This document shows positions 1-11,750 of a stretch of 64,000 nucleotides of DNA, piece after piece. The position numbers and the translations under genes are program-made. Numbering within the stretch: position 1 is the stretch's first letter; each line of letters starts with the position of its first letter. Below the pieces are notes generated by a model. It worked only from the letters and a program-made list of their open reading frames with translations, made no database searches and was not told the origin of the DNA. Source of the stretch: Maratus speciosus (Eukaryota > Arthropoda > Arachnida > Araneae > Salticidae); the NCBI GenBank assembly GCA_963932465.1, contig OZ010793.1:254211333-254275332 (forward strand), written 5' to 3'.

Positions 1-487
1 TAGTCAGGATCCTCATCTCAGAGAGGTTTTGAGCCGTTCTCATAAAATGAACAATTTTGTTGCGTTTTGCATGTTCATAAAGTAGTGTTTAGTAAATACG
101 TGACGCATAAAACCGATGTAATGAAAAGCGCAAATGATAATAATTTAGCATTTATGTGTTTAAGAATTTCATAAAGGAACACAGTCTTCAGAGAGAAAGG
201 GGGAAAAAAAGAGAAAGAACAGAGGGAGAAAGAGCAATAGCAGTACCTATCACTTAGTTGCTATTGCTACCAACTTTTTCTTTTGTTAATTTCGTGCTGA
301 AATATAGAGGCTCCCATAGATGCCTTAAAACAGTTGAATGGTAAAAATCTTATGTGGTTTATGCTTTTCTTTGCTTTGATTTTTACACATGATATTTTTA
401 TCTTAACACAATGAGTTTTGTATGTATCTTATCAGTTCATAAATGCTCTGCGAAGGGTCCCCCCCCACCCCGAGCTACGCCAGTGTT
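1..487. other. AT-rich non-coding, nothing recognised
   Basis: I see no convincing open frame, splice-bounded exon or repeat end here. A purine-rich patch lies near 190-235 and a C-run near 460-475. It ends at the TTAA that begins the next element. Confidence 0.5.
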
Positions 488-491
488 TTAA

Positions 492-1439
492 CCCTCAACT
501 GCTATTAACAACAGTCTTACAGACCGCTGCTTTTTTTCCTTTTCCAAATTTACCTTGTAATTTTCAGTTTAACTACATATATTGATGAAATTTTGCTTCG
601 CTTTGGAGCCTTTAGTACTAGCGCTAGAGATTTGAGAATAGACGAATGTTATTTGTAATCGGTGTTTCTACGTTTCAGGGATTTTGTAGATAAAATATCA
701 GTACTTTTTGACAAAAAATAAATAAATGTTAAATGCACGAAATTTCGCCTTTTTTTTAAGGAGAGATTTTCTATTAGAAAATATTGGTACCGAAGAGTTT
801 CTTGGTTTGGAAATTCCCTGATCCGTACGAACCCTGATAAGTCGCGTACATTTAATTTAGTACAGAAACAGAATGTTTTTTAACAGTTTCTTCCTACGAG
901 TTAATCGAACTTTTAATTAAGCTATCTCGGAGACCGCTCCAAATAGCTATGGGACAATTTCTCTTACAGCAGTTAAGGGATAATAGAACTTAAAACATCA
1001 TACGGAATAAAGCTGTAGTTTATTCTTATTTTTATAGATGTCTTTTTCGTCGTGATGAGTTAATGTTTTAGCGAGTTCAGTGATGAATTTAAATTTAATC
1101 TGCTGCTACTTTACTTCAAATTAAAATTGCAGTGTCATTAACCTTTAACTGATGTCACAGAAATTGTCACATAACTAGTGTGAAGCGGTCTGTGAGACCG
1201 CTCCATCGAAAGATGAATAAAAGACGCGATTAACTCATAGGATGGTGTTTTTGTACTAAACTTTTTGTATAGGATTGTTATAATCAAAATTGACCTATTC
1301 AAAAGTCTCTGGTGATAGTACTAAAGTTCCAAACGAAACAAAATTTCGGTAGTGTTTGTAGTTAAACTGAAAATTGCACGTTAAACTATAAAAATTGAAA
1401 AAAGCCGCGGTCTGAGAGACTGGTAACATCAGTTAAAGG
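492..1439. mobile_element. piggyBac-like non-autonomous element
   Basis: The element is flanked by TTAA on both sides (488-491 and 1440-1443), the target duplicated by the piggyBac superfamily. Its ends are imperfect inverted repeats of about 40 bp. The left reads CCCTCAACTG followed by ACAGTCTTACAGACCGC. The right, reverse-complemented, reads CCTTTAACTG followed by CAGTCTCTCAGACCGC. The motif GAGACCGCTCC recurs inside (near 930 and 1195). Another end-like sequence sits at about 1138, so a second copy may be nested. No transposase frame is visible, so it would depend on a transposase in trans. The class call rests on TSD and terminus only. Confidence 0.65.
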
Positions 1440-1443
1440 TTAA

Positions 1444-2063
1444 TAAATATATATATATATATATATATATTTGTATACTAAACACCCTTATGTTTACATG
1501 CATGATTCACAATAGTGTTAAAAGTCTAGCGAATAAATATTTCGGAATGTTTAAGGTTGTTATACTGTGTACTTTAAGCATTCTTACTTCTTGCAAAAAT
1601 TAGTTTTTTATATTTTCTACAAGTAGAAAAATGCTGTCTTTTTTGTTTCGTTTACATAATCTGTTTTTCACTTTTCATAAAAATACAAAAATTTCCACGA
1701 ATTTTAAGTTTTTGTGATTTTGTTTCTGATAGAAAAATTAGTATGATTACAAATTTATTTTTTTAGATATATGATGATGTAATTAACAAATCATCACAAG
1801 AGAAAAATTGCCCCTTTACAAATACATTTAATCAAAACTTCCTTCCTTTTTAAAGTAATATATTCCTCTCTTCATATTTTGCAGATAATACATTTCATTC
1901 TGTTTAATGCTTACTTGATAATCAGTCGGGAACATAATAAATAAATAAAAAGAATCTTTAATAAAATTAAAACATTATAATAAAACAGTGCTGTGAAGGA
2001 AATTACACCTTGACTAATATAAAAGTTTAAAAAAAATTACTTAAAAGGTCATAAAATATTAAA
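1444..2063. repeat. (TA)n microsatellite plus AT-rich spacer
   Basis: A pure TA dinucleotide tract occupies about 1447-1470, directly after the TTAA of the preceding element. The remainder to 2063 is AT-rich with no recognisable gene. Confidence 0.7.
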
Positions 2064-2142
2064 AACACATGTAAAGATGTTAGGTTTACATAATATGCTC
2101 TCTCAGAGCATATTATGCAAGCCTAACATCTTTACATGTGTT
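2064..2142. repeat. Near-perfect 38 bp hairpin
   Basis: Positions 2064-2101 pair with 2105-2142 around a 3 nt loop, with one mismatch (2088/2118) and one G-U pair. A transcript of either strand would form a pre-miRNA-sized stem-loop of about 79 nt. The near-complete pairing is tighter than in most animal miRNA precursors, so a young palindromic insertion is equally likely. A 69-codon open frame crosses it but is not a credible gene. Confidence 0.8.
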
Positions 2143-2504
2143 AATATTTTATTATCTTTTTACCCGACTGCCAAGAAGGGTTATGTGTTTCACGCGTATC
2201 TAGGTATGTGGATTTCTTTATACCCTCAAAACAACCCAATGTCTGGATGGATTTTAATGAATGAGGTCTCTACCGATTCGGTTTAATCGTCCGATGGTTA
2301 TAAGCTAGGTTTTGTTTTTATAAATTCAAAATGGCTGCCGTAAAATACAAAATGGCGGTAGAGACGAAATTTTTTTTTACGCACCCTATTGAGTGGCATA
2401 TCATTGGATAGATCTTTCAAAATGAAGACTATGTTTCATTGATTATTTTACAGTCAGAAGCTCCGTTTAAATATTACACAACCTGGAAGTTGTGTAGGTA
2501 GGAT

Positions 2505-2667
2505 CAGAGCCTGACTACCCACGGGGCAAATTCCTACCACTAAAAATAAACAGAAAATTTTGCCTCATTCATGGCAGAAATTTTACATGAATACGGCGTT
2601 CAGATAAGTTGAACTTTTCTTTTAAAATTTATTGGTGTAAGTGTGCCCCGTTGGTAATCAGGCCCTG
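2505..2667. mobile_element. hAT-type MITE (163 bp)
   Basis: The ends form an inverted repeat: left CAGAGCCTGACTACC, right reverse-complemented CAGGGCCTGATTACC, both followed within a few bases by ACGGGGCA. Flanking octamers GGTAGGAT (2497-2504) and GGTGGGAT (2668-2675) differ at one base, as expected of an ageing 8 bp TSD. CAG-starting termini plus 8 bp TSD indicate the hAT superfamily. No coding capacity. Confidence 0.75.
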
Positions 2668-2675
2668 GGTGGGAT

Positions 2676-3870
2676 CTCTTGCTTTATTGCAACTCTAACC
2701 TTCATAGACATCTATAGGCCTCATCTAAACAGTGTTTAGATAGGAACTAACAATTAAACACAACTTAAATGTCATCAATACAAGTAAATAAAAAAAACAG
2801 GTAAGTAATATAAAAAACAGTTTCACATTGATGAGAAATAATTAGTTCGCTTTTTACGCAGTCGGGTATTTTTATTTTTTTTAAATTAATTTTTACTTGT
2901 TAAGTAAATGTTTTTAATTTTTATAAAGAATCTTTTATTATTTATCTTTCTTTCCAAAATGACCGAATCGCTGAACAGCCTTCCTAATTTATAGTACATA
3001 TAAACAAGAATTTATCATTTCGTTCTCATGACTCTGTCCAGACTTTTCTCACAGGGTCCTGTTTTTATGAAATTGTGCGCAGTTTTTCTTATACATGTGA
3101 AAATTCTTGTCATAAATTTGTGAATTTGAAATTATCGTTATATCCAGATTTATCTGTATCTATCCTTTATGGATTTATAAAAAAGCTAAGTAACATGTTC
3201 TTTGAGTTCAGCTGTTTTGTGATAGGTCAGATTTTATTTTAATATGATTAATTTTGCGAAACTTTAGTTCGGAGGTGGAAAAGTTTTAAGAAAGCTTTAT
3301 TTTAAGACAAAATTTTGTGAAGGGCTGCTTATTGATGGTGGTTTTTCTGAAGAGTCATGTTTTAGGATGAAGAATTTTGTGAAGGGTCCTGTTTTCAGAT
3401 GAAAAGTTTTGTGAAGGGTCCTTTAAAGGACCCAAAATTTTCCTAAACAGATCCCTGGTTCTTAATGATTTAACTCTGCTTATAATAACAGACATCATGC
3501 AGACATTATTGTCTGTTATTTCGTAATACATGGAAATTAAGAAAACTGCCTGTGAATTTTGTATTATTTCTTGTATAAAAACAACTGAAAAATATTGTAA
3601 GTGTATATACATATAAATTCATGTATCTAAATACCACAAAAGTTTTGTTGGCTCATGTACAACTTCTCTGTAGTGCAAAACATCCCACCTCACCGGTTAA
3701 GGGTTAATACTATTATCCTCGTATATTTGCATCAAACTTGCGTACTTAGGTATATCTTATAAGATGAGTACACACTTACATACAGCAGGTTTAATACATA
3801 CAATAGATAAAAAATATTTTATGTGTGGCCTTTGGGGGGGGAGGGGAGACAACAATTCCAATTTAGCATC
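2676..3870. other. Non-coding; short tandem unit near 3.3-3.4 kb
   Basis: No gene recognised. Between about 3305 and 3425 the phrase TTTTGTGAAGGG occurs three times at unequal spacing (roughly 40-60 bp), ending in the palindrome GGGTCCTTTAAAGGACCC. An 85-codon open frame on the - strand overlaps this and has no recognisable domain. A possible lone piggyBac-like end (GGTTAAGGG then TTAA) lies near 3700. Confidence 0.45.
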
Positions 3871-6299
3871 TTTTTAGGTGCGTTCGTAATTTTATAAATA
3901 TGTAGTACCTATAGTCGTCGTCTGATCCGTCCATCTGTTCGTCCGCATGTAACAGCGCAGAAACTATCCAACCGGATGGTTTGAAATTTAAAATATGTAA
4001 TTGTTGCATAATTTTGTCGAGTCATTTCAAATTTTATGAAAATCGGATGTATAGTTAAATTATAGGGACAGTCAAACATATTCCTTTACATTTCGGCCTA
4101 TGGGGGGAAAAGTTTCAGGTGCATTTTAATGATGTTACAACCTTTCGAGCATAATGAAATTGATATGCATTTATGAAGTGCACTAAAATATACATTTTGT
4201 AGAATATTCGGTACAAAGAATACTTATTATTCATTTACAGGGTTGCACAAAAGTAGTCCGTTACATAATGGTATGGAGGGGAACATTTGTTTGGGGCGTA
4301 TTTTAATTATGTTAAACTTTTTCACCTACATTGAAATTGATATGTTGCTGAAGTTTACAACAAGTTACTTCTTGTATAATAGAAAGTGCATATTATTTAC
4401 AGGAACACACAAAAGATTTCAGACACTATACTGTATCCGAAATACTGTATATTAGCGATGATTGCTGGAAGTGCATTTTTAGTTGTGATATAAGTTTTTA
4501 AGTTTAACTAAATTTTTGCATATTACGTTGTGTTTGTAATTGCTGTAGATCATATACAGGGCTACACAAAAAAGATCGCAAGGGTTCGTAAGGGTATAAA
4601 ACTTCGTTATAGTACGAACGCACCTCATTTACGACGTTTGAAGTACAGTTTCCGACATGTTTATTAAGCCGATATCTAGTAACCTTTATTCGCTGCACAT
4701 CACTCCTATGGGGCCGGCCTTGAATAAATGTATTTCATATTACGTGTGCAACAGCGAATTCCTATAGAAAGAGGACCAAAAAGAAAAATTATCGTATAAA
4801 GAAGTGCGGAATAAAACGGGTTCCTAGAACTACAACATGCTAATCAGTTTCGCTTTCACTATCGTGTGTGGCACGTAGTAGTTCTTTGATCGGCATCCTG
4901 GATGGAAGTAAATTTGCAGAACACCAAATTTTCTGTTCAATATTTTAAAGGTAAACATTATTTTAGATTTTAGAGTGCATTACATTAAGATTTTTTGTGT
5001 AATTGTGATTTGCTTTCATTGTTAACCGAGAGTTGTAAATATAACCCAGAGTTCTCAAGCACAAGATTGTTTGAAAATACCATTAAATAGATGTTAATCT
5101 AAAAGTAATACATTATGTGAATAATAAAATTTCTATCAAATTTATTCTGTTTAAAAATTTTTTTTCGCATAGTTAAATTTGAAGTTGTTTTCAGCGGCAG
5201 ACCTGCTACTGTTTTCAATCGCCGGAAAAATGCCGCGTCCTGACTATTATGAAAAAAGCATGCAAAATACATTGTTGTAGCGATTTTCATGTTTTGAAAT
5301 AAGATTACGGATGATTTCTTATTATATAATAATACTTTCATTTGTTAAAACAAAAGGGTAGCTACATCTGTTGCATATATTGAAAGTTATTGTACGCAAG
5401 TATGGATTTTGTAATATGGATGCAAGGATGTGTGCATGCATACAGATTAGAGAATTGTTAATATAATTTGGAATTTAAAAATTATCGATTAATCTTAACC
5501 CCTCTGGCCCATAAATAAAATCTGCCAATAAGATACTTTTAAAGAAAACACAGTATAACATCGATTTAACGATATCCCTAGTTAAATAATAAATTTTAAT
5601 GATTCGAATTCGCATTCATTAAATTCTATGTTTAATTATCTTCGTTTTAATGACAGTTTTCCTCTATTCAGTAGTTTTGATGGCTTTCAAATATTGTAAA
5701 CGCTTTTTTAGGGTTTCGTACTTAAAATATAACAAGTAGAAAATTGCTCGTCAAACGTGGCAAATGCGTGCTTTCGTACTATAACTAGTTTTATAAATAT
5801 TTTTTGCACCCCATATTGTACTGAATGTATATTTTTTTGCACTTCATAAGTGCATAGTCTGTAACATCATTAAAATGCACTTGCAATATTTTTTTTCATT
5901 GCCCGTAATGTAACGGAAAACTTTTGACTGTCCCTGTAATTAAACTATACATCCAATTTTCATAAAATCTGAAATGGCCCGACAAAATTTTGCAACAATT
6001 ATATATTTAAAATTTCAGACCATTCGGAAGACTGTAACCTCATTAAAATGCACTTGCAATATTTTTTTCCCCATTGGCCGTAACGTAAAGAAAACCTTTT
6101 GAATGTTCCTGTAATTAAACTATACATCCGATTTTCATAAAAATTGAAATGGCACGACAAAATTTTGCAACAATTATATATTTAAAATTTCAGACTATTC
6201 GGTTGGGTAGTTTTTGCTCTGTTATATGCGTACGGACAGACGGACTGAACGACGACTATAGGTGGTACGTATTTATATAATTACGAACGCACCTAAAAA
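3871..6299. mobile_element. Foldback-like element with unequal inverted arms
   Basis: Both ends read inward as TTTTTAGGTGCGTTCG followed by a shared stretch with GTCGTCG and the TCCGTC/TCTGTCCG motif. The left arm spans about 3871-4190. The right arm is longer (about 5838-6299) because a unit of about 160 bp, containing TTTTGCAACAATTATAT, is present twice in tandem (about 5870-6005 and 6040-6195). Between the arms lie units of the ACAGGG repeat and unassigned AT-rich sequence. No TSD or transposase was found, so it could also be an inverted duplication. Confidence 0.55.
4215..5060 (+). repeat. ACAGGG-family repeat units
   Basis: Three units carrying TTTACAGGGTTGCACAAAAG, TTTACAGGAACACACAAAAG and ATACAGGGCTACACAAAA begin near 4237, 4400 and 4553. 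They are spaced about 155-165 bp apart. The same motif and linking sequence (TTAAATTTTTGCATATTACG and the like) recur in both orientations to 37 kb. Open frames across the units are repeat translation, not genes. Confidence 0.6.
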
Positions 6300-6862
6300 C
6301 GGAACCATTAAGATCAAACTGTGTCTGTCTGAGCCATTTTACTCGTAAACTATGGGACGTGGAAAGTTCAAATTGGGGAAAGTAATAAAAATAAAGACTA
6401 TTGAGCCACATATTTACAGATTATTAAACATTCACGAATATATTTAGGGAAAATGTAGAGGGGCTAATTAAGTTACTTGAAAAATAAAACTTTGGGGTAT
6501 CGTGTGACAGCCATCGTAACGCTGAACTCAAAAATACATTTCTTTTAATTTTTGTTATTATGTTTTCAGAGATATCGTCGAAAATGTAGTACAAAAATAT
6601 GTTTCCGCCCCTCTATTTCCGAATCTACTGAAACTAAAATTATGAAAAAATTAAGTGTTTGTAGACGTTAATTTAAACGTTGCTGGAAAACTAAAGCGAT
6701 TACCCTAGGTCGCATAGTTTTTGAGAAAAGTGCATTTTTCGATATGCGGGCATTCGGCAAAGGTGTTGAGGAGCGTTGGGGGTACCTATCGTATATGAAA
6801 TATAAAAGCTTTGTTAATGATTTTCGAAAAAAATCGCCGGTAATTAGCCGAGATATTAACCC
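6300..6862. other. AT-rich non-coding, nothing recognised
   Basis: No gene, RNA or repeat end that I can support. Open frames are short and low complexity. Confidence 0.45.
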
Positions 6863-6866
6863 TTAA

Positions 6867-7109
6867 AGACACGGACGTGTTTGGACATACATAATGACAG
6901 GGGCGGCGTACTCTATGTACCATCGGCTTTTAAAGCCTAGATAACTTCCAATGATATATTTGTGTAATATAATGCCCAGTAGCAGTATAAAAGCCATAAA
7001 CGTCTAATTGTTCAAAAAACACTAATTTAATTAGAATTGATCACATAAATACTATGGGATTCGCGACTAGTTTGTATTAAGTGAATCTCTCAATACGCCT
7101 CTCGTGTCT
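6867..7109. mobile_element. Possible TTAA-flanked MITE (243 bp)
   Basis: The sequence starts AGACACG after TTAA (6863-6866) and ends CGTGTCT before TTAA (7110-7113). That gives a 7 bp perfect inverted repeat with TTAA flanks, as in short piggyBac-derived MITEs. The repeat is brief and the region AT-rich, so chance is not excluded. The following stretch to about 7516 shows a poly-A run near 7258-7275 but no gene. Confidence 0.4.
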
Positions 7110-7516
7110 TTAAAAGTTATTTAAAAACCTATCTGGTAAAACGCGGCACGGATCAAGGGGGCGTTGCAACTTTGCGATCTCCTCTCGAAGCGCCCTTAGC
7201 ACAATGCCAAGTTTAAACAAACATTGAACAAGGGTTTCGTTTTAGCTACAATGTATTAAAAAAAAAAAAAAAAAATTATTACTACGCTAAATTTAGTTTT
7301 ATGAAATGCCAAATAAAGTTTAAATATGCACTATTTTTACTGTCAGTACCAAATTAAATTTCATCATAAATAGATTAGGATAAGATTTAAAAAAAGGAGT
7401 TATACAGAATAGCAATATTTGATATTATTTAGGCTTCATATCTCTTTGAACTTTTATGGTATACCCATTCATACTTTTTTAGTATATACAGCTGTATCAA
7501 ACCCTACGTTGTATAG

Positions 7517-7675
7517 TTTTTTTTTTTTTTTTTTACAAGGTCTTATTATTCATATTCGACGATGGAGTATCACAGTTGACGTTTATTCCAACAGAGCGAA
7601 AAATGTCCAGACCAGGAATCGAACCTGGATACTTGGCATGCCGTGCCAATGCGTTACCTGGTAGGCTATCCAGAC
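7517..7675 (-). mobile_element. tRNA-derived SINE, copy 1
   Basis: On the - strand a 72 nt tRNA-like head (7675 to 7604) is followed by a body of about 70 bp and then an A18 tail (T-run at 7517-7534). Head, short unique body and A-tail is the layout of a SINE mobilised by a LINE. Because head and body both occur in the second copy (7821-7909), the head is part of a repeat rather than a lone tRNA gene. I found no clear target-site duplication. Confidence 0.7.
7604..7675 (-). tRNA. tRNA-like cloverleaf with GGC anticodon (SINE head)
   Basis: Read on the - strand, the sequence folds as a tRNA. The 7 bp acceptor (GTCTGGA/TCTGGAC) has two G-U pairs. The D-arm (GCCT..ACGC) has one mismatch. The anticodon stem TTGGC/GCCAA is perfect, with loop ACGGCAT. 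The variable loop has 4 nt, and the T-arm CCAGG/CCTGG has loop TTCGATT (B-box GGTTCGATTCC). Loop position 33 is C rather than the usual U, and the GGC anticodon (Ala by the code) is unusual for a eukaryotic cytosolic tRNA. Both points favour a SINE head over a working tRNA. Confidence 0.5.
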
Positions 7676-7820
7676 GATAACTGGCTGACATAATTTACTC
7701 TTATTTGTTGGACTTGGCTACGAACTGCAGCACTAGTCTCATTCTTCCGAGCTATAACTATAGCATTTACATGATGAAAGTGTGTTTTAACACGGAAACT
7801 CCTGTATACCATGTATTCAC

Positions 7821-7909
7821 GCCAAGTATCCAGGTTCGATTCCTGGTCTGGACATTTTTCGCTCTATTGGAATAAACGTCAACTGTGATACTCCATCCTC
7901 GAATATGAT
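7821..7909 (+). mobile_element. tRNA-derived SINE, 5'-truncated copy 2
   Basis: This begins inside the anticodon stem (GCCAAGTATCC) and continues through the B-box and body to TCGAATATGA. It matches copy 1 in inverted orientation with about two differences over 88 bp. The pair forms an 88 bp inverted repeat separated by about 145 bp. Confidence 0.75.
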
Positions 7910-8199
7910 TTAATCCAGTTTGAAAAAATATTCTTTCCCTTCATTATGTCTTATTATTCTTTTAGCAACGATTTTTTAAAAATAATACAGTTAATAATTC
8001 ATATATTTATTCTACGGAACCCTCTGAGCGCGGGTAATACTCACCCTTGACCATTTATTTTTTAACCAGAAGAATTGTATGGTTTTCTGTCTGTTGTTTA
8101 TCTATTGACCGACATGAAATGATCAAAATTTTGATTTGTAGGAATTTGAAGCATCAATTTGGTATGACATTTCTAGCCAGATTTTTTATTTATAGATTA

Positions 8200-8576
8200 T
8201 GTAAACTATGTCTTTTAGGCCCATGTCTGTGAAAAACTTGCTGAAGAAGCGGGGTGGGGGGGGGGGGGGGGGTGAAAAACGTTTTCTGTTGCTTCTTAAG
8301 TATAGAAAAGAGCTATTTCCAATTATTACCAAATTTATCCATCATATTACTATTATTAAAAAATAACTACAAATCGTGAAAATATTAATTATTAAATTTT
8401 CAACGTATGTTTCTGGTTTTTAATGCGTTTTCACAGGTTTTGAAAATATCTCTGATGCAAATATTAATTATTTTAAAGAAAGCATTCTTTATAATGAAAT
8501 TTTACTCGTAAAAAGTCTAACAGGAAATCTTCAGAGGGCGCCCTGGCGCTCCCGGGCGCCGCGTTGGACAGTCCTG
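8200..8576. mobile_element. Remnant ending in a hAT-like terminus
   Basis: Reverse-complemented, the right end reads CAGGACTGTCCAACGCGGCG. It closely matches the right end of the complete hAT element at 36831 (CAGGGCTGTCCAACACAGCG). Both are followed by GC-rich GGCGCCC sequence. The possible left end near 8200-8260 is weak and lies beside a G-run (about 8253-8271). No matching octamer was found, so only one end is secure. Confidence 0.5.
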
Positions 8577-8584
8577 GTGTAGAC

Positions 8585-9351
8585 CTTTATTCTGAGCATA
8601 CATTTAAAGTATCAAGATGAAGTTTTAAATGCTTGAAATGTTGTTGACTTTAAGAAATTTAAAAAGTATCCCGTATTACGTTTTACTACAAAAATGAATT
8701 TCTACAAAATTGCCATTTAAATTTCTCTTCAATTCTTTGAGATAAATATTGTTTAACAGTGTTTATTTTTTTAAGTATATCTCTTATTTAAAAGAAAACA
8801 AAAGATTCTTGGTTACTGACTGATAGACATTAAAACCCTGTACAAAAATTTAATTTCATGACAAAATTACCTAGAATAAGAAATACATTAATTTCGATAA
8901 TCCATTGAAATTCACAATAAAAAAATTCAGTGTATTTAAAATGCCTTTCTATCGCAGGAGCAATGGAAAAAAAAATACCGAATCTACCCAATTCCGGACA
9001 CTAATTTTAAGGACAGATACAAGTTCATTCGGAGAAAACACGTCCTAGGAATCAATATGAATACAAAAAAATGTTCATTTAAATGCAATTTGTTTGAAAA
9101 CTGTATCTCATTTTACTGTTTTTATAGTTTTTAAAATAATTTTCAAGCACGTTTTTAAATCTATATATATCGCACGCAGCTCAATTACGGAAGAATAATC
9201 CGTTTGCACTTAACACAGTATAAATAATTCAACTTTAGAACTTGGAACGAGTTCCTTATGCAGAGTTCATGAAGCCATGGGTTACGTATCTCTAGTAAGA
9301 GCAATGTGGATATTAGATTTATTACCGTAGCCCAAAGACCAGAACAGCAAT
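8585..9351. other. AT-rich non-coding, nothing recognised
   Basis: No supported feature. Short open frames only. Confidence 0.45.
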
Positions 9352-9353
9352 TA

Positions 9354-10345
9354 CGGGAGACCGGGGCTAGTAGACGCAGTTTTTAGTTATTTATTTTTAT
9401 TAATTTTTTATTTAAGCTTTTTATGAAACTTTAACTGTACTTTTAAAGAACAGGCATTGGGCTATAAATACCCCGAGTTCTGAATTTGTAGCTTTTGTAG
9501 TTTATGTTTAGCGGAAGCCTAAAGTAAAAGGAAAATTGTGCGCCAACGTACCCCGTCACAGAGAAAGTTGCCTATACCTATGGGGGTAAGTTGGTACACG
9601 CTTTATAAAAATTTAAATGAAACTCAAATAAGACACGCAGTTAAGGGAAATCAATTTCATTATTACCAGTAAGTTTAAACAAAGGCGTTATCGCCGTACA
9701 ATGTAAATTCTAAATTATACAGGCATAAAAATAATGAATAAAACTTTAACATTGAGTAACTTCTATCCTACTCGATATCATCATCAGGGTTACAGTTGTC
9801 ACAAATAAAAAATCGAGTTTCTCCGTTTGGGCAAGCCTCGTGTGCCCAAAATCTTTCATTGCAACCACTGTTCTCGGTGTTTGCTGTTTTTCAAGCTACC
9901 AGCACACACCAGATACCGAGCCAACATGCCCCGTGTTCAATACGCCTACTAGCCCCATAATAAATTTCTTCACAAAAGGAACACGTAAGCATCTAAGCAT
10001 AAATAATCCAAGTAAATTACATATGCGGTGGGTATAGTTAATCATACGCTAAGAAAAACTGCACAAGTTAAATCGCAATTATTAAGCATTGGGAATTAGA
10101 ATTTAGTATTATCAAGTATTAGAAATTAGAAAAAGAATGAAGCAACAGAAAATTACTTATGAGTGCAAAAAGCAGAAAATCGTAATAAATGTCCACTGCA
10201 CGTAGGTAACGCAGCAAAACTACAATGATGATTGTAAAAAGCAAGAAGAAAGGTACTCTGTGACTAGTTGCGCTCTATCCACAAGCAAGGGATTTATGAG
10301 GACTGCGCCTACTTACCCCTGTAGCCAACTTGCCCCGGTCTCCCC
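9354..10345. mobile_element. TA-flanked element with GGGAGACCGGGG termini
   Basis: Both ends follow TA (9352-9353 and 10346-10347) and read inward as CGGGAGACCGGGGC (left) and GGGGAGACCGGGGC (right, reverse-complemented). GTACCCC/GGGGTAAGTTGG-type motifs recur inside (near 9548, 9585 and 10315). The organisation matches the elements at 22106 and 40977. TA flanks with G-rich termini fit the pogo/Tigger side of the Tc1/mariner superfamily. No transposase is recognisable in its 992 bp. Confidence 0.6.
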
Positions 10346-10347
10346 TA

Positions 10348-11649
10348 CACTGGAAAAGGTTAAATGAGCCCTGAAGAAAAGAAACAGAAATAACAAAAGA
10401 CCGTTTTCATTCAAAAATAAAGTACACTGGCTAATATTCCATAACGAAATTAAAACTTTACAATTTGTAGGATTTTAAAAATAATTTTCAAGCATGGTTT
10501 TTTTTTTAAAAAAAATTCTATCTCTATCACGTGCATAGGAAGATTATCCCATTCGCACATTAAATCAATATAAATAGTTCAGCATTTCTTTCCGGCTAAT
10601 ATTCCATAGCGAAGTTAAAACTCCATCGATAAATAAAATAATAATATAATGTAAATAAAAGAAAATTTAACACATGTAATTGATCTACGCTCTTAAACAA
10701 CTGAAATCGAAAATAATGCTGTCAGTAGCGAAATCTTTAGTGATTTCTTTGACTATTAACTGCAGGCATGAGGCTAATACAAAAATATCGCTTTTAATAA
10801 ATTTAAAAATCTGTTGGAATGCATCGTTAGTATTTTTGATATAAAAATGCTTTTTAATATTGTTAATTGAAAATCAAATGTTAATGGAAAAAAATCCTAG
10901 TTTTCAATTTTTTTAAAAATGGTTGTCCCCTATATTCTGGACCCCGGGTTGGATCCCATATAGTATTTATAACTGACAAATAATTTTATACATTTTTTAA
11001 ATGTAATATTATGCCCCATCTTTTTTTTCTAATGACATTGAAGATGTTATTATACAAAAAAATATTTCAAAATAAATGCTTTCTTTAAATAAGCAATTAA
11101 CTTTATTAAACTATTCAGCTTACCCCTTTTATCTAATTATTCGTTAGTATTTTTTCCCATCTTTAATGTTTGCCTTGAATTTCCTATCAAATAGGTAATT
11201 CCTTTATCGATTAGAATTATAAATTGCTTTTATTGAATGTAATTTTTTTTTTCAGACTGCTCAATGTCACTTAATAATTATAACAGTTTTATTCTCCGCT
11301 GAAAATATGGGATTATTTCTTCCCATAACAATTTCGATGGCTAGTTCAGTGGAAAAGCATCAAATTGTAGTGCCGATTTGGCGATATTCCATTTCAAAAA
11401 TACAAGTCTCTTGATGACTTGTAAATTTTCCTAAAAGTAAATTAATGCGATGGATAAAATTGGAATTTTTAATTATTGAACATTTTAGAATAACTCAATT
11501 TTTAACAATGCTTACACGCAAATGCACACAAATACTCACACACACATTTATATTTAATCGTATCGTATACATATTTAATCATACATACTTACACATAAAT
11601 TTTACACATAAACACACAAGATTCATATATTTACGTTGTCTGTGTCTGT
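10348..11649. other. AT-rich non-coding; imperfect local duplication
   Basis: No gene seen. Sequence near 10440-10600 resembles sequence near 9120-9240 (AATAATTTTCAAGCA, then a GCACGTG/GCACGC-type word and AGTATAAATA). This suggests an old dispersed repeat flanking the element at 9354. Confidence 0.4.
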
Positions 11650-11750
11650 TACGAGAGTGACTACAAAGTAAACGACCGTTTGGCTGTAAAAACTTACAAA
11701 ATAAACATTTCTTCAAAAAAACTTATTTCCCTACATAAGTGAAGTTTACT

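Noticed and set aside
7604..7675. A working cytosolic tRNA-Ala(GGC) gene
   Set aside because: The head is joined to a repeated body and A-tail, has C33 and a D-stem mismatch, and eukaryotes normally lack this anticodon. A SINE head fits better.
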